This document shows, piece after piece, positions 9,001-17,694 of a stretch of DNA of 64,000 bases; positions within the stretch are counted from its first letter, which is position 1, and every line of letters starts with the position of its first letter. This DNA is from Deltaproteobacteria bacterium. Lineage in GTDB: Bacteria > Desulfobacterota > Desulfobacteria > Desulfobacterales > Desulfobacteraceae. The translations under genes were made by a program, and so were the position numbers. Where the stretch lies: the NCBI GenBank assembly GCA_013151635.1, contig JAADHV010000070.1:1-64000 (forward strand), read 5' to 3'. The notes beneath the pieces were generated by a model, which searched no databases, was not told where the DNA came from, and was given only the letters and a program-made list of their open reading frames with translations.

Positions 9001-10329
9001 TTTAAATTCTTCTATCAGAAGATGGGCATTTATGCCTCCAAAACCAAAAGCACTGATACCAGCCTTTCTTGTGGAGGATAAATTTTCAGGCTTCCAGTCT
9101 TCAACCCGGGTTTGAACTTTGATATGGCTGGTTTTAAGAAGGCTTCCGGAAGGCGGCGCAGAGTAGTTCAAGGAAGGCGGCAGAATTTTCTCGTTCATTG
9201 CAAGAATGGTTTTAATAAATCCGGCCGCACCTGCCGCGGTCAGAAGGTGGCCTGTCATTGATTTAACAGAACCAATGGAAAGGTGTTTGTCAGGGCAGCC
9301 AAATGACTCAAGCAGCGCCTTGATGCTGGCAAGCTCCACCTTATCTCCAACAGGTGTGCCAGAGCCATGGCACTCCATGTACTGGATGTCTCCGGGGGAC
9401 CATGAAGCCTGCCCATAGGCTTGGATCATGGCCCTTAACTGCCCTTCTGTTGCAGGGCCAACAAGGGTCCCTTCAATGTCATTGGATACACCCGCACCCG
9501 TTATGACAGCATGGATCTTATCACCTGCTTTTATGGCATCTTTAAGTCTTTTTAAAACCACAATGCCGGTTCCTTCTCCCACGACAAGCCCGTCGGCGGC
9601 CTTGTCAAAGGGCGAGCATTTTCCCGAGGGGGAAAGGGCCTGGAGCTGTGTGAACCCGATCTGGGTGTAAAGGGAATCCGGTCTTGAAACACCGCCGGCC
9701 ACCATTATGTCTGCTTTTTTTAAGTGAAGATGTTCACAGGCAAGCTTGATGGAATATAAAGATGAAGCACATGCTGCATCAAGTGTAAAGCTTGTACCTT
9801 CAAAACCCATGGCCCTGGCTAAAATTGCAGCCGGAAGCGAAACAACTCCGGCCCGTAAGAAATCTTTTGGAACAAGACCTTTAAAATTTTTATTGCACAG
9901 TATCTGCCGGGAAACAAGGGAAGATGAGTCAGTGGGAAGGGCGATGGCAGCCAGGATAACCCCGGTTCGTTTTTTATCCTCTTTTTTATGGGAACAACGT
10001 AAAAATGCTTTTCTTCCTGCCTCCAGAACAAGTTGGTGCAAAGGGTCGAGTCCTGATAAGAGATCCTTATCCACAAGAAAACCCTGGGGATCAAAATGAA
10101 AATTCTCGATAAGTCCGGCTTTGCTGGTAACAGCTTTGTCAGGCAGAGTATTATGCGAGATAAAATCGTTGACAGGCCCTATCCATCGATTATCAGGAAC
10201 ACTTATGACACAATCTTTTTTATGGATGATATTATCAAGAAATTGCCTGGTATCAAGGGCTTTAGGGAACACGCCTGCCATTGCGACAACTGCTGTCTTA
10301 TCCATCTTTCTTAGTGCATGGTTTTTCAT
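6055..10329 (-). CDS. pfaC: PfaC-like polyketide/PUFA synthase subunit (KS-CLF-DH-DH)
   Basis: The 1424-residue protein has the order typical of PfaC in secondary lipid/PUFA synthases. A complete ketosynthase spans about residues 10-430, with Cys in DAACASS near residue 187 and both His motifs (ECHGSGTPVGD and TGHLLTAAG). A second KS-like domain at about 465-900 has AEAGSG where the Cys motif should be, so it is a chain-length-factor type. Two FabA-like hotdog domains follow: one with WYLDGGKAPVSISIEAGQAD, and a second with CHFIDDMVMPGT carrying the likely catalytic His. There is no acyltransferase, ACP, ketoreductase or enoylreductase here, so the protein needs partners encoded elsewhere. 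It is the first gene of the ole operon. The start may be ATG 10329 or the internal Met nine codons in; neither has a strong ribosome binding site. Confidence 0.88.
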   Translation of the reverse strand: MKNHALRKMDKTAVVAMAGVFPKALDTRQFLDNIIHKKDCVISVPDNRWIGPVNDFISHNTLPDKAVTSKAGLIENFHFDPQGFLVDKDLLSGLDPLHQLVLEAGRKAFLRCSHKKEDKKRTGVILAAIALPTDSSSLVSRQILCNKNFKGLVPKDFLRAGVVSLPAAILARAMGFEGTSFTLDAACASSLYSIKLACEHLHLKKADIMVAGGVSRPDSLYTQIGFTQLQALSPSGKCSPFDKAADGLVVGEGTGIVVLKRLKDAIKAGDKIHAVITGAGVSNDIEGTLVGPATEGQLRAMIQAYGQASWSPGDIQYMECHGSGTPVGDKVELASIKALLESFGCPDKHLSIGSVKSMTGHLLTAAGAAGFIKTILAMNEKILPPSLNYSAPPSGSLLKTSHIKVQTRVEDWKPENLSSTRKAGISAFGFGGINAHLLIEEFKNSPARHFVKNIAKKETFKKVPCAIIGMETIAKDCNGLSRFKDLIFDKAFLNPELPGSRWQRKGIRNFKECPGFYLNSVPVRLGEFHIPPNQMDDILPQHLILLKSVKGAMEDAEINTRPQEEEPLRHNIGCAVGVEFDYGATDFNLRWNINLLDDKLKDTISPPLTFNRTLGALGGIVASRVAREFKLGGPCFTLSAEAGSGIKAIETAVHSLSSGETDIFICGCVDLAGDIRQAALNDIAKPHTGNVLPSEGACAIILKRLDQAVEDKNRIYGVIQGVAGTSCGTIPGEDNQDSGISETLYTRSLENALKNSKTSLKEIDLYEACSTGIKQDDITEINVLNRLCSKTHKKSCCHVTSTSDTIGNTQGASSLFSVIKTALCLYYKLMPSNKANAFFAKQLDKNLFSINDKPVRWKKPYNLKTRKAFVASITMDGTCSHAVLEEKDHDHGINPDIFSFDKKRPQPLSRAGSEKDLVIKTNTRTIFDETLLKIQEHLSLNEKHLPDQKSFLDPGLIARGSLATSRAHEKFLELSKDNMRLMEQQFKTMTQLADKVMQDFDSQTLPYMESLDNSDEAKHKVSPPLFDRGKCLEYAAGKAGNVLGKEFEIIDTYPVRVRFPDEPLMLVDRIMEIQGKMLSLTSGKIITQHDVKENAWYLDGGKAPVSISIEAGQADLFLCSWLGIDHVVKGTRKYRLLDARVTFHRTLPEPFETIEYHIEIERFLKQGDVYLFFFHYKGYINDRLLISMRDGCAGFFTDKEVENSGGIILKTKELEKVNPRFRFSPLIPVKKEKFSDEKIQAMRRGSLDLAFGKDFRHIKLGKHLKLPGKRMHLIDRVLEFDPEGGRFGSGSIIAQADIHPDDWFLKCHFIDDMVMPGTLMYECCAHALRIFTQRMGWVSDRDDVFYDVIPGNESDLKCRGPVTPDTKKARYEIEIKKMGYAPEPYVIADAHMFSDDLRIVLYKNMGIKLVGLTKSELESFWRKK

Positions 10330-10336
10330 AAAGGGT

Positions 10337-10365
10337 CATATAATTTAGAAGCCGGGCAATTTCAA
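10337..10365 (-). promoter_or_regulatory. Candidate promoter of the pfaC-ole operon
   Basis: Read on the minus strand, TTGAAA and TATATG are separated by 17 bases. The predicted RNA start falls at about 10330, almost on the annotated ATG. Translation would then be leaderless or begin at the inner Met (10305). The match is moderate and could be chance. Confidence 0.3.
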
Positions 10366-10498
10366 GAAAGCTTTGTAAAACTTGTGTAAATTCTATTTGT
10401 TTTTTATAATCTGCTGTGTTAGACAAACACATAACTTTAAAGGTATACATTCAAATTGCCACGCTACAGCCTTAATCCGGCAACTTAGGAAAAAATGC

Positions 10499-13186
10499 AT
10501 GCACATGCCAAAGTTTTTTAAAGTTTTCCAGTATTTTCAACCCAAATCCGTAAAATCAAAGTTTTTTGCTATTGTTTTACCGCCGGTTGTTATCAGTTTT
10601 TTATTAATATCAATAATTGCCGGGGTACTTTCCTACTATGATATGGAAAATGAGATTCTTCATTATGCTGAAAAGAATGCAAAAAGCTATGTCAAACCCC
10701 TTGGTCTGTCTTTATGGGATCTGAACCATGCTGTTATATATTCACAGATTAACTCTATATTGAACAATCCTGATATCTCAGGAGTAAAAGTAGTTGAAAA
10801 GTTAAGCGGCCGGGTATTCGAAGCAGGCGAAGTCCCTGATGATAAAAATTTTTCAAACTATATTGTCACAACAACTGATATTGTCTTTGTTGCCGTTAAT
10901 AAACCTCAAGTCCTGGGAAGTTTATCTCTTTATTCAAAAAAAAAACAGATTTTAAATGTGCTTTTAAAAAGGTTTCTAAGGGATTCTTTTTTGTTTTTGA
11001 TACTTGTCATTACTGTTATTGTAAGCGCTTTGTCTGCCAATCATAAAACCATTGTCGTCCCTTTGGAAAAACTTATAAAATCCATTCGCAGGTTTAACAA
11101 ACAAGAGTTCCAACCTGTGGAATGGACGGCGGATGATGAAATAGGAGAGGTGATCTCAGCCTATAACGGTCTGATTGTCAGCCTGGAGATGGGCAATTCC
11201 CAGATTAGGAACGCGCTTGAAAAGGCAAGGGATGCCAATAAAATAAAGAGTGAATTCCTGGCAAACATGAGCCATGAAATCAGAACCCCCTTAAATGGTG
11301 TCATGGGAATGGCAGAACTTGTGCTGGATACAGATCTTAGTCTTGAACAGCAGAACCTTGTCAAGACCATTAACATGGAATCGGAATCCTTAATGAATAT
11401 CATTAACGATATCCTGGATTTTTCCAAAATTGAGGCTGGAAAACTGGAACTTGAAGCTATCCCGTTTGATTTAAGAAATACCCTTGAAAATCTTTGTGCC
11501 TCCCTTGCTATCCATGTCGGCAGAAAAGAGATTGAGTTGATCCATTATTTTGAACCAAACGCCTGTACTGACTTGATCGGGGACCCAGGGCGATTGAGAC
11601 AGATACTTGTCAACCTTATCGGGAATGCAATAAAATTTACCCATGTGGGTGAAGTTTTCGTTAAGTGTGAGATGTTAAAGGATTCTTATCAAAAGGCTGT
11701 TTTCCTTTTCACGGTCAAAGACACGGGTGTTGGTATTCCGGAAGATAAACAGGAAAAAATTTTTAAAAGCTTTTCTCAGGCTGACGGGTCAACCACCAGA
11801 AGATTTGGTGGGACAGGACTTGGAACCACCATATCAAAGATGCTTGTTGAACAGATGGGCGGCAGGATAGGACTTAGAAGCAAACCCGGCAAAGGCAGTG
11901 AATTCTGGTTTGAACTGGAATTTTTAAAGCAAAAGGACCTTCCAAAACAAAAATCTGTCCCAGACACGGACTTTAAAGGATTAACCATGGTTTTGGTGGA
12001 TGATGTAAAAACAAATCTGGATGTTTTATCAAAGTATCTTAAGTCCTGGGGATGTATTCCCGTGACATCAACGTCCGGTATTCAGGCTTTGAGGCTTCTT
12101 GAAGAATTTCAAAAGGAAGAAAGAAAAGTTGATGTTGTTATAACAGATTATCAGATGCCCGGGATGAATGGCTTTGTTTTTACAAATAAAATACGTAAAA
12201 TGCCCTGTTATAAGGATACGCCTTTGATTATCCTGACATCCATGGGCATGGCCGGGGATGCTAAGGAGTGCCGGCAGATAGGGGTGAACGGGTATCTTAT
12301 TAAACCTGTCCGCAAAAGCGATCTTAAAATGTTTATCTCCTGTGTCCTGGGGCAGAGTATGAACCCTCGGGGTGCCGGTCAAAGCCTTGTGACAAGACAC
12401 ACCCTTTCTGAAGTGAAAAGGAAGAACATAAAGGTGCTCCTGGTTGAAGATTACGAGACAAACCAGAAACTTGTCACAAAACAATTGGAAAATGCAGGCT
12501 TTAATGTCACACTTGCAAAAAATGGCAAAGAAGCTGTGGATTATTTTTCGTGCCAGTCATTTAATGTCGTGTTAATGGACATACAGATGCCTGGAATGGA
12601 TGGCTATGAAGCAACCGGTCTTATCAGGAAAATGGAAAGGGGAAAAAAAAGGACTCCTGTTATTGCCATGACAGCCCATGCTATCCAGGGATACAGGGAA
12701 AAATGCCTTGAAGCGGGCATGGATGATTACGTTACAAAGCCACTGAAAAAGGAAATCCTTATATCCACTGTCACAAAGTGGATTCAAAACAAACCAGGGC
12801 AAACTAGTTCAAAAAAATTATATATGCGCCATCTGCAGGAAGAAGGGCCGGGACCAAAAGACGTGGTCCTTGATATTGAAAGGGCATTGGCCGAGTTTGA
12901 AAATGATGAGGATTTCTTTTATGAAGTTTATGAAGAATTTTTAGTCAATGTTGAGAATCAAATTGCCATTATCAAAAAGGCCCTTGATTCCAGTGATATT
13001 GAAACAATAAAGAAAGAATCCCACTCCATTAAGGGCGGGGCTGCAAATCTTGTTGCCATACCTTTGTCAAATGCTGCTTCTGAGCTTGAAGCTATTTGGG
13101 AAAATGGCGAACTTGATGTGGGAAAGAAAATTTTTAATAAATTATGCCATGAATTTTTAAGGCTTAAAGAATTTAGGAGTAAATGA
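10499..13186 (+). CDS. Membrane hybrid histidine kinase, HAMP-HisKA-HATPase-REC-REC-Hpt
   Basis: This is a phosphorelay sensor of about 895 residues. A membrane helix lies near residues 22-44, a periplasmic sensor of about 120 residues follows, then a second helix and a HAMP segment. The H-box reads MSHEIRTPLNGVMGM. The ATPase G-boxes include DTGVGIPEDKQEKIF and GTGLGTTISK. Two receivers follow, with aspartates in VVITDYQMPG and VVLMDIQMPG. A C-terminal Hpt domain carries HSIKGGAANL. I chose ATG 10499 because AGGA sits eight bases upstream; the upstream part of the frame looks non-coding. The catalytic half is clearly paralogous to the kinase at 48165. The gene ends in a 14-base convergent overlap with the rhomboid gene. 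The input signal is unknown. Confidence 0.88.
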   Translation: MHMPKFFKVFQYFQPKSVKSKFFAIVLPPVVISFLLISIIAGVLSYYDMENEILHYAEKNAKSYVKPLGLSLWDLNHAVIYSQINSILNNPDISGVKVVEKLSGRVFEAGEVPDDKNFSNYIVTTTDIVFVAVNKPQVLGSLSLYSKKKQILNVLLKRFLRDSFLFLILVITVIVSALSANHKTIVVPLEKLIKSIRRFNKQEFQPVEWTADDEIGEVISAYNGLIVSLEMGNSQIRNALEKARDANKIKSEFLANMSHEIRTPLNGVMGMAELVLDTDLSLEQQNLVKTINMESESLMNIINDILDFSKIEAGKLELEAIPFDLRNTLENLCASLAIHVGRKEIELIHYFEPNACTDLIGDPGRLRQILVNLIGNAIKFTHVGEVFVKCEMLKDSYQKAVFLFTVKDTGVGIPEDKQEKIFKSFSQADGSTTRRFGGTGLGTTISKMLVEQMGGRIGLRSKPGKGSEFWFELEFLKQKDLPKQKSVPDTDFKGLTMVLVDDVKTNLDVLSKYLKSWGCIPVTSTSGIQALRLLEEFQKEERKVDVVITDYQMPGMNGFVFTNKIRKMPCYKDTPLIILTSMGMAGDAKECRQIGVNGYLIKPVRKSDLKMFISCVLGQSMNPRGAGQSLVTRHTLSEVKRKNIKVLLVEDYETNQKLVTKQLENAGFNVTLAKNGKEAVDYFSCQSFNVVLMDIQMPGMDGYEATGLIRKMERGKKRTPVIAMTAHAIQGYREKCLEAGMDDYVTKPLKKEILISTVTKWIQNKPGQTSSKKLYMRHLQEEGPGPKDVVLDIERALAEFENDEDFFYEVYEEFLVNVENQIAIIKKALDSSDIETIKKESHSIKGGAANLVAIPLSNAASELEAIWENGELDVGKKIFNKLCHEFLRLKEFRSK

Positions 13187-13907
13187 GAAAAAAGCCCTGG
13201 ACAACTGATTTTGTGAGAAGCCACAGGGTTATGACAACAAAAAAAATGGCCAATGATTTATCAAAAAGATTTTCCTTTCTTTTTTCATTATATCCAAACA
13301 CCCAGGCAAAAAATATACCGGAAAACAATCCGCCGGCATGGCTCCAGTTATTGATGTTGGGCATTAGAAAACCGATCAGGACAAGGCTTACAACCCAGCC
13401 TGACGTCTGCTTGTAAACAAGCTGCCCCCATTGACCGCCACGTGATTTGCCAAAATATAAAGACGCTCCAATGAGGCCGCAAATCCCTGATGAAGCGCCG
13501 ATGGTAAGATAAACATTGCCGATATAGGACAATAAAAATCCTGCAATACCTGTAAGAGTATAAATGGAGAACATCCTGGACAGCCCGAATTCATGCATTA
13601 CAAGCGGGGCCACGGTTCTTAATGCCAGCATGTTGAAAAGGATGTGAAGCAGCCCTCCGTGAAGCCAGTTGGCTGTAATCAGGGACCACCATGCCTCAAA
13701 TTTAGCAATGGGAAGTCTGCCTGACGCACCAAGGAAATTTAATACATCCATGGACGGGGTAAATGCACGAAAAGGGTTAAAAGTCAGGGTCATGTTTTTG
13801 CCGCTGTAAATAAGGCTGATAATAAACATTATAATATTGGTATAAATCATTGCCTTTAGTGCAAATGCAGGAGTCAGGAGCGTATCGTGTGTTTTATTTG
13901 GTGTCAT
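13173..13907 (-). CDS. Rhomboid family intramembrane serine protease
   Basis: Rhomboids cut transmembrane substrates within the lipid bilayer. The 244-residue protein has six or so hydrophobic segments. The catalytic Ser lies in GASSGICGLIGA, the partner His in NWSHAGGLFSG, and the conserved HGGLLHILFNM motif marks the family. Its 3' end overlaps the 3' end of the hybrid kinase by 14 bases. No strong ribosome binding site is visible before ATG 13907. The substrate is unknown. Confidence 0.88.
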   Translation of the reverse strand: MTPNKTHDTLLTPAFALKAMIYTNIIMFIISLIYSGKNMTLTFNPFRAFTPSMDVLNFLGASGRLPIAKFEAWWSLITANWLHGGLLHILFNMLALRTVAPLVMHEFGLSRMFSIYTLTGIAGFLLSYIGNVYLTIGASSGICGLIGASLYFGKSRGGQWGQLVYKQTSGWVVSLVLIGFLMPNINNWSHAGGLFSGIFFAWVFGYNEKRKENLFDKSLAIFFVVITLWLLTKSVVQGFFLIYS

Positions 13908-14034
13908 AATAAACGGGCGTTATAAAGTATATCCTTGTTAAAGTCAATTTCAGGCTTTAAAATTTCCAGACTTGAAAATAAACAGTAATGATGTAAAATC
14001 AACTTTTTATATTGAACTATAATGAGGTGCTAAG

Positions 14035-14649
14035 ATGGACTTGATTTCAATTTTAAGTTTGGCCGCAGCATTATTTGTACTTGCTGCAACTCCTGGCCCG
14101 GGCGTATTTGCTACAGTTTCAAGATCCCTTGCATCGGGTTTTGTCCCTTCTCTTGCTGTTATTACAGGAATTGTTACAGGAGATGTGATTTTTCTTTTAT
14201 TTGCCATCCTTGGCATGTCATTTGTTGCCCAGGCCATGGGGCATTTTTTTATAGTGGTCAAGATTATTGGCGGGGGATACCTGATTTTTCTCGGTGTCAA
14301 GATCTGGAGATCCGGGCCCGTCCCGGCTCAAGAGCCAAATGTGAAAAAGAGTATGAAGTATGGTAATTATTTTACAGGTTTTCTTATTACTTTGTCAAAC
14401 CCCAAAGTCATTCTTTTTTATTGCGGTTTTTTACCAAGTTTCATGGATCTTGCTTCCCTCAGCCTGATTGATATCCTGGTTGTTGTGACAACAGTTTTAA
14501 TTGTTTTATCAAGTGTTCTTTCTTTTTATGCTTTTCTTGCCAACCGTGCCAGATCACTTTTTTTGAGCAAGCGCTCTGTCAAGCGGCTTAACAGGACTGC
14601 GGGCGGGGTCATGATTGCAACAGGGGTCGCCATTGCAGTCAAATCCTGA
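14035..14649 (+). CDS. LysE/RhtB family amino-acid exporter
   Basis: This 204-residue inner-membrane protein has about six hydrophobic helices. The N-terminal motif ATPGPGVFATVSRSLASG is typical of LysE/RhtB exporters, and the second half carries SNPKVILFYCGFLPSF, also typical. GAGGTG precedes the start. Amino acids or similar solutes are the expected cargo from the family; the actual substrate cannot be read from sequence. It is divergent from the rhomboid gene and stands alone. Confidence 0.85.
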   Translation: MDLISILSLAAALFVLAATPGPGVFATVSRSLASGFVPSLAVITGIVTGDVIFLLFAILGMSFVAQAMGHFFIVVKIIGGGYLIFLGVKIWRSGPVPAQEPNVKKSMKYGNYFTGFLITLSNPKVILFYCGFLPSFMDLASLSLIDILVVVTTVLIVLSSVLSFYAFLANRARSLFLSKRSVKRLNRTAGGVMIATGVAIAVKS

Positions 14650-14707
14650 TCCCGGCTCAATAACATCGGCCTTTAGCCAGGATTAGCTTTTCAGCTATGA
14701 TAAATAT

Positions 14708-15310
14708 TTAAAATACCAATGCCTTTTGAATGACTTCCTTCAGGGCCTGGTTGACAAACCGTTCAAGTTTTTCCCTTGTGAAGGTAAATTCTGTCCTTTC
14801 AAGGGTGAGAGAGACCGGTATGGTTTTTAAAGCATTTTTATCTGCCATGCCAAGGTATATGGTCAAGTCAATATCGAGAACCATGTCGGTTGTAGCGCCT
14901 TTTTTCTCTGCACGGCATTCAAACTTGTTAATTGTTCCTGTCACAATCTGTTTGAATCCCCCGGATGCTTTAATAACACCATCCGGTGTGAGTTCCCATG
15001 GGTCAATAGCGGTTGTTTCAAATCCGTTTTTTTCAAAATAGGTCCTGATTGTTTTTGTCAGGGTGGCTGCAAGATCCAGGCCCTTGACGAAATAGGTCTC
15101 CTGACTGTTGTCAAGCAATGTCCTGTAGCCTATGTAACCTTCACCCATGCCGGTTCTCTTGTCTTTAAAAGGCGCTATGCCGATCCGCCCGGTCTGTGTC
15201 CCTGCATGGTCTGCGAGATAGGTGATATCAATAAATTTCTGGCCGGGTGTGGCGCACCCTGAAAAAAATACAAGAATAAATCCTAAAAATATCAGTGATT
15301 GCTTTTTCAT
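14708..15310 (-). CDS. Predicted lipoprotein of unknown function
   Basis: A lipoprotein signal ends in the lipobox FFSGCA about 17 residues from the chosen Met. I chose ATG 15310 because AAGGAGA stands just upstream; a longer in-frame version starting at 15352 would bury the signal peptide. The mature part of about 180 residues contains TGRIGIAPFKDKRTG, which resembles envelope lipoproteins that start with a GNA1162/LptE-like strand, but I cannot name the family. It lies 19 bases after an unknown cytoplasmic gene and is probably cotranscribed with it. Confidence 0.75.
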   Translation of the reverse strand: MKKQSLIFLGFILVFFSGCATPGQKFIDITYLADHAGTQTGRIGIAPFKDKRTGMGEGYIGYRTLLDNSQETYFVKGLDLAATLTKTIRTYFEKNGFETTAIDPWELTPDGVIKASGGFKQIVTGTINKFECRAEKKGATTDMVLDIDLTIYLGMADKNALKTIPVSLTLERTEFTFTREKLERFVNQALKEVIQKALVF

Positions 15311-15329
15311 GGGAAGTCTCTCCTTTAAT

Positions 15330-15872
15330 TCAGTTGAGTTTGATATCATCAATTTTAACAGTATTTAAATATTCTTTAACCGCACCAAGGGTCAGGGTAA
15401 ACATTTTGGTGCCGGTTAAAATGGCAATGGCATTGTTTTGGCAATTGCATGCATCAGCAAATGCCGGGCCCATGATATCGGCAGGATTCCTGTTTTTGCC
15501 CGGATTTTCCTGCATACTTGCAAGATAAGTGTCGAGCCGTTGCTTTACGATTTGAAAATAATCAATACTTTGGCCGGTAGTGGTGTTAGTAAGAGTTGAT
15601 ATGTTCAGGGAAATTTCTTTTATTGATTCCCAGAATATTTGAGATACTGGTCCTTTGTTTTTATCAGTGGCAGACATGAAAAAGGATATGGCCCAGCCAA
15701 CACTCAGGATTTTTAAAATTTGAAGTTCATATTCAATGGTCGTAAGGTTTAAGTTGCTGTTTTCCGGTATGGTTGCTAAAAGTTTTTTTAAATCTGTTCT
15801 GTCAATGGCAAAGGTTGCCAGATCCCGGGCCAGTTTCTGTACGGTAAGGGTCTCTTGTTTCTCTTGTCCCAT
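15330..15872 (-). CDS. Hypothetical protein upstream of the lipoprotein gene
   Basis: I do not recognise this protein of about 180 residues. It is mostly helical and has one moderately hydrophobic stretch, ILKILSVGWAISFFM, and a short Cys pair in ADACNCQNN. I place the start at ATG 15872, with GGGAAAG just upstream; the longer frame uses TTG at 15905 without a ribosome site. It is the first gene of a two-gene unit with the lipoprotein and is divergent from the MoaD-like gene. A shared envelope role is inference only. Confidence 0.6.
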   Translation of the reverse strand: MGQEKQETLTVQKLARDLATFAIDRTDLKKLLATIPENSNLNLTTIEYELQILKILSVGWAISFFMSATDKNKGPVSQIFWESIKEISLNISTLTNTTTGQSIDYFQIVKQRLDTYLASMQENPGKNRNPADIMGPAFADACNCQNNAIAILTGTKMFTLTLGAVKEYLNTVKIDDIKLN

Positions 15873-15975
15873 TGCTTTCCCGTTTTTTATTAAATTCGTG
15901 TACAAAACAATTCATTTATGTCATATAATATATCATCTTAATAACAGCCATAACAAAAAGTGTAAACTTAAAATA

Positions 15976-16206
15976 ATGATTAAGATAGATTTAAAGCTGT
16001 TTGTAACATTGTCCAAATATCTTCCGGAAAGAAGTGACTATTTTGAAATCCAGGAAAAAACCACTGTGGATAAGCTTATTTCAGATCTTGGCATACCAGG
16101 TGAGCTTGTAAAATTGATTTTTATTAACGGGAAGAAGAAGGATAGTAAATATCAATTAAAAAATAATGACAGGGTCGGACTTTTTCCACCGGTTGGAGGT
16201 GGATAA
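15976..16206 (+). CDS. MoaD/ThiS-family sulfur carrier protein
   Basis: The 76-residue protein has a beta-grasp pattern and ends in GGG, the double-glycine tail that an E1-like enzyme adenylates and that then carries sulfur. The segment FPPVGGG matches MoaD. The gene directly precedes a ThiF/HesA-like E1 gene with a three-base gap, so the two almost certainly work together. MoaD (molybdopterin or tungstopterin cofactor) and ThiS (thiazole) cannot be told apart with certainty here, but the tail is closer to MoaD. Confidence 0.8.
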   Translation: MIKIDLKLFVTLSKYLPERSDYFEIQEKTTVDKLISDLGIPGELVKLIFINGKKKDSKYQLKNNDRVGLFPPVGGG

Positions 16207-16209
16207 ACA

Positions 16210-16917
16210 ATGGGAAATTTAAAATTTGAAGAACGGTATGACAGAAATTTTAATACGCTTTCTCCGGAAGAACAAAAAAATCTTGGTGCATCAAAAGTTG
16301 TTGTCATAGGCCTTGGCGGCCTTGGAGGAACTGTATGCGAGATGATGGCAAGGGTAGGGATCGGTCATTTAACTCTGATTGACGGGGACGTATTTGAGCC
16401 AAGCAATTTAAACCGCCAGCTTTTAAGCGAAGAACACCTGATGGGGTTCCCAAAGGCCAAGGCGGCAAAAAAAAGGGTAAATGCGATTAACTCCAGGGTC
16501 ATTGTCAATCATCTGGTTGAATACGTGGATGAATCCAACCTGTATGAACGGATAAAAGATACTGATGTGGTCATGGACTGCCTTGATTCCATAGATACTA
16601 GATTTAAATTACAGGATGCGGCAAAAAAAGCATTGGTTCCCATTGTTTCAGGTGCCATTGCGGGCGTTACAGGCCAGGTGACAACCATTATCCCGGGGGA
16701 TTCAGGGTATGAGTTGATATATGGTAAAAAAAGCCGGAAACAATCAAAAGGGGTTGAAACAAGAACCGGTAACATGGCTTATTGTGCATTTCTTGTCGCA
16801 GCTCTTCAATCATCTGAATGCCTGAAATTGTTGTTAGGCCGCGGGGATACACTCCATAATAAGCTTCTGATAGCTGAATTATGGACCAATACCTTTGAGA
16901 TCGTGGATTTGGTGTGA
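16210..16917 (+). CDS. ThiF/HesA/MoeB-family E1-like adenylyltransferase
   Basis: E1-like enzymes activate the C-terminal glycine of MoaD/ThiS carriers with ATP. The 235-residue protein shows the nucleotide loop VVVIGLGGLGG, the acidic LIDGDVFEPSNLNRQ segment with the catalytic Arg, and MDCLDSIDTRF. The zinc-binding CxxC pairs of classical MoeB are not visible, and no rhodanese domain is attached, so it is closer to the short HesA-type proteins. It is paired with the MoaD-like gene just upstream. Confidence 0.85.
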   Translation: MGNLKFEERYDRNFNTLSPEEQKNLGASKVVVIGLGGLGGTVCEMMARVGIGHLTLIDGDVFEPSNLNRQLLSEEHLMGFPKAKAAKKRVNAINSRVIVNHLVEYVDESNLYERIKDTDVVMDCLDSIDTRFKLQDAAKKALVPIVSGAIAGVTGQVTTIIPGDSGYELIYGKKSRKQSKGVETRTGNMAYCAFLVAALQSSECLKLLLGRGDTLHNKLLIAELWTNTFEIVDLV

Positions 16918-16940
16918 ATTTATTTTAGGATATATCTTTT

Positions 16941-17675
16941 ATGTATGCCAGGGCGGCACAAATCATAAAAACATCCAAACGGTGCATAGCTTTCACAGGC
17001 GCAGGTATTTCCGTTGAAAGCGGTATCCCGCCGTTCAGGGGTGAAAATGGTCTCTGGAACAAATATGACCCCGAGACCTTTGAGATTCAATATTTTTATG
17101 ATTATACCAGGCAGTCCTGGGAAGTTATCAGAAAAATTTTTTATGACCTGTTTGGAAAAGTTGTGCCCAATACCGCCCATTTTGCTTTAGCCGAACTTGA
17201 GGCAAGAAATCTTATAAGTGCTGTCATCACCCAGAATGTTGACAACCTGCACTATGATGCAGGAAGTAAAATTGTCCATGAATTTCACGGGTCCTTAAAG
17301 AGCCTTGTCTGCCTTAAATGCAGGGCAAAATATAAAATATCCAAAGTCGATCTTAATGTTCTGCCCCCTGTATGTGAAAAATGTAACGGGATTTTAAAAC
17401 CAAATGTGATCTTTTTTGGCGAATCCATTCCGGAACCTGCAAAAACAAATTCATTTAACGAGGCAGAAAAAGCAGACTGCTTTATTTTGATCGGTACCAC
17501 AGGGACTGTGGCGCCGGCAAATATGATTCCGTCCATAGCAAAATCAAACGGGGCAAAAATTATTGAGATAAATCCATGTGTGTCTGAATATACAGGTTCA
17601 GTCACAGATATTTTTTGTAAGGAAAAAGCAAGCATTGCAATGGAAAAATTAATGGAAGAAATCGATAAATTATAA
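16941..17675 (+). CDS. cobB: Sir2 family NAD-dependent protein deacylase
   Basis: Sirtuins remove acyl groups from lysine using NAD. The 244 residues contain the NAD motifs FTGAGISVESGIPPFRG and TQNVDNLHYDAGS, and the catalytic His in HEFHGSL. Four zinc cysteines occur in CLKCRAKY and CEKCNG. GGA lies upstream of the ATG. It follows the E1-like gene by 23 bases and precedes the HIT gene by 19, so the genes may share a transcript. Whether it prefers acetyl or longer acyl groups is not evident. Confidence 0.9.
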   Translation: MYARAAQIIKTSKRCIAFTGAGISVESGIPPFRGENGLWNKYDPETFEIQYFYDYTRQSWEVIRKIFYDLFGKVVPNTAHFALAELEARNLISAVITQNVDNLHYDAGSKIVHEFHGSLKSLVCLKCRAKYKISKVDLNVLPPVCEKCNGILKPNVIFFGESIPEPAKTNSFNEAEKADCFILIGTTGTVAPANMIPSIAKSNGAKIIEINPCVSEYTGSVTDIFCKEKASIAMEKLMEEIDKL

Positions 17676-17694
17676 TTGATAAAAGGAGTTTTTA

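Noticed and set aside
6055-10329. Calling this a complete PUFA synthase locus
   Set aside because: Only the PfaC-like subunit is present; no acyltransferase, ACP, ketoreductase or enoylreductase was found in the window.
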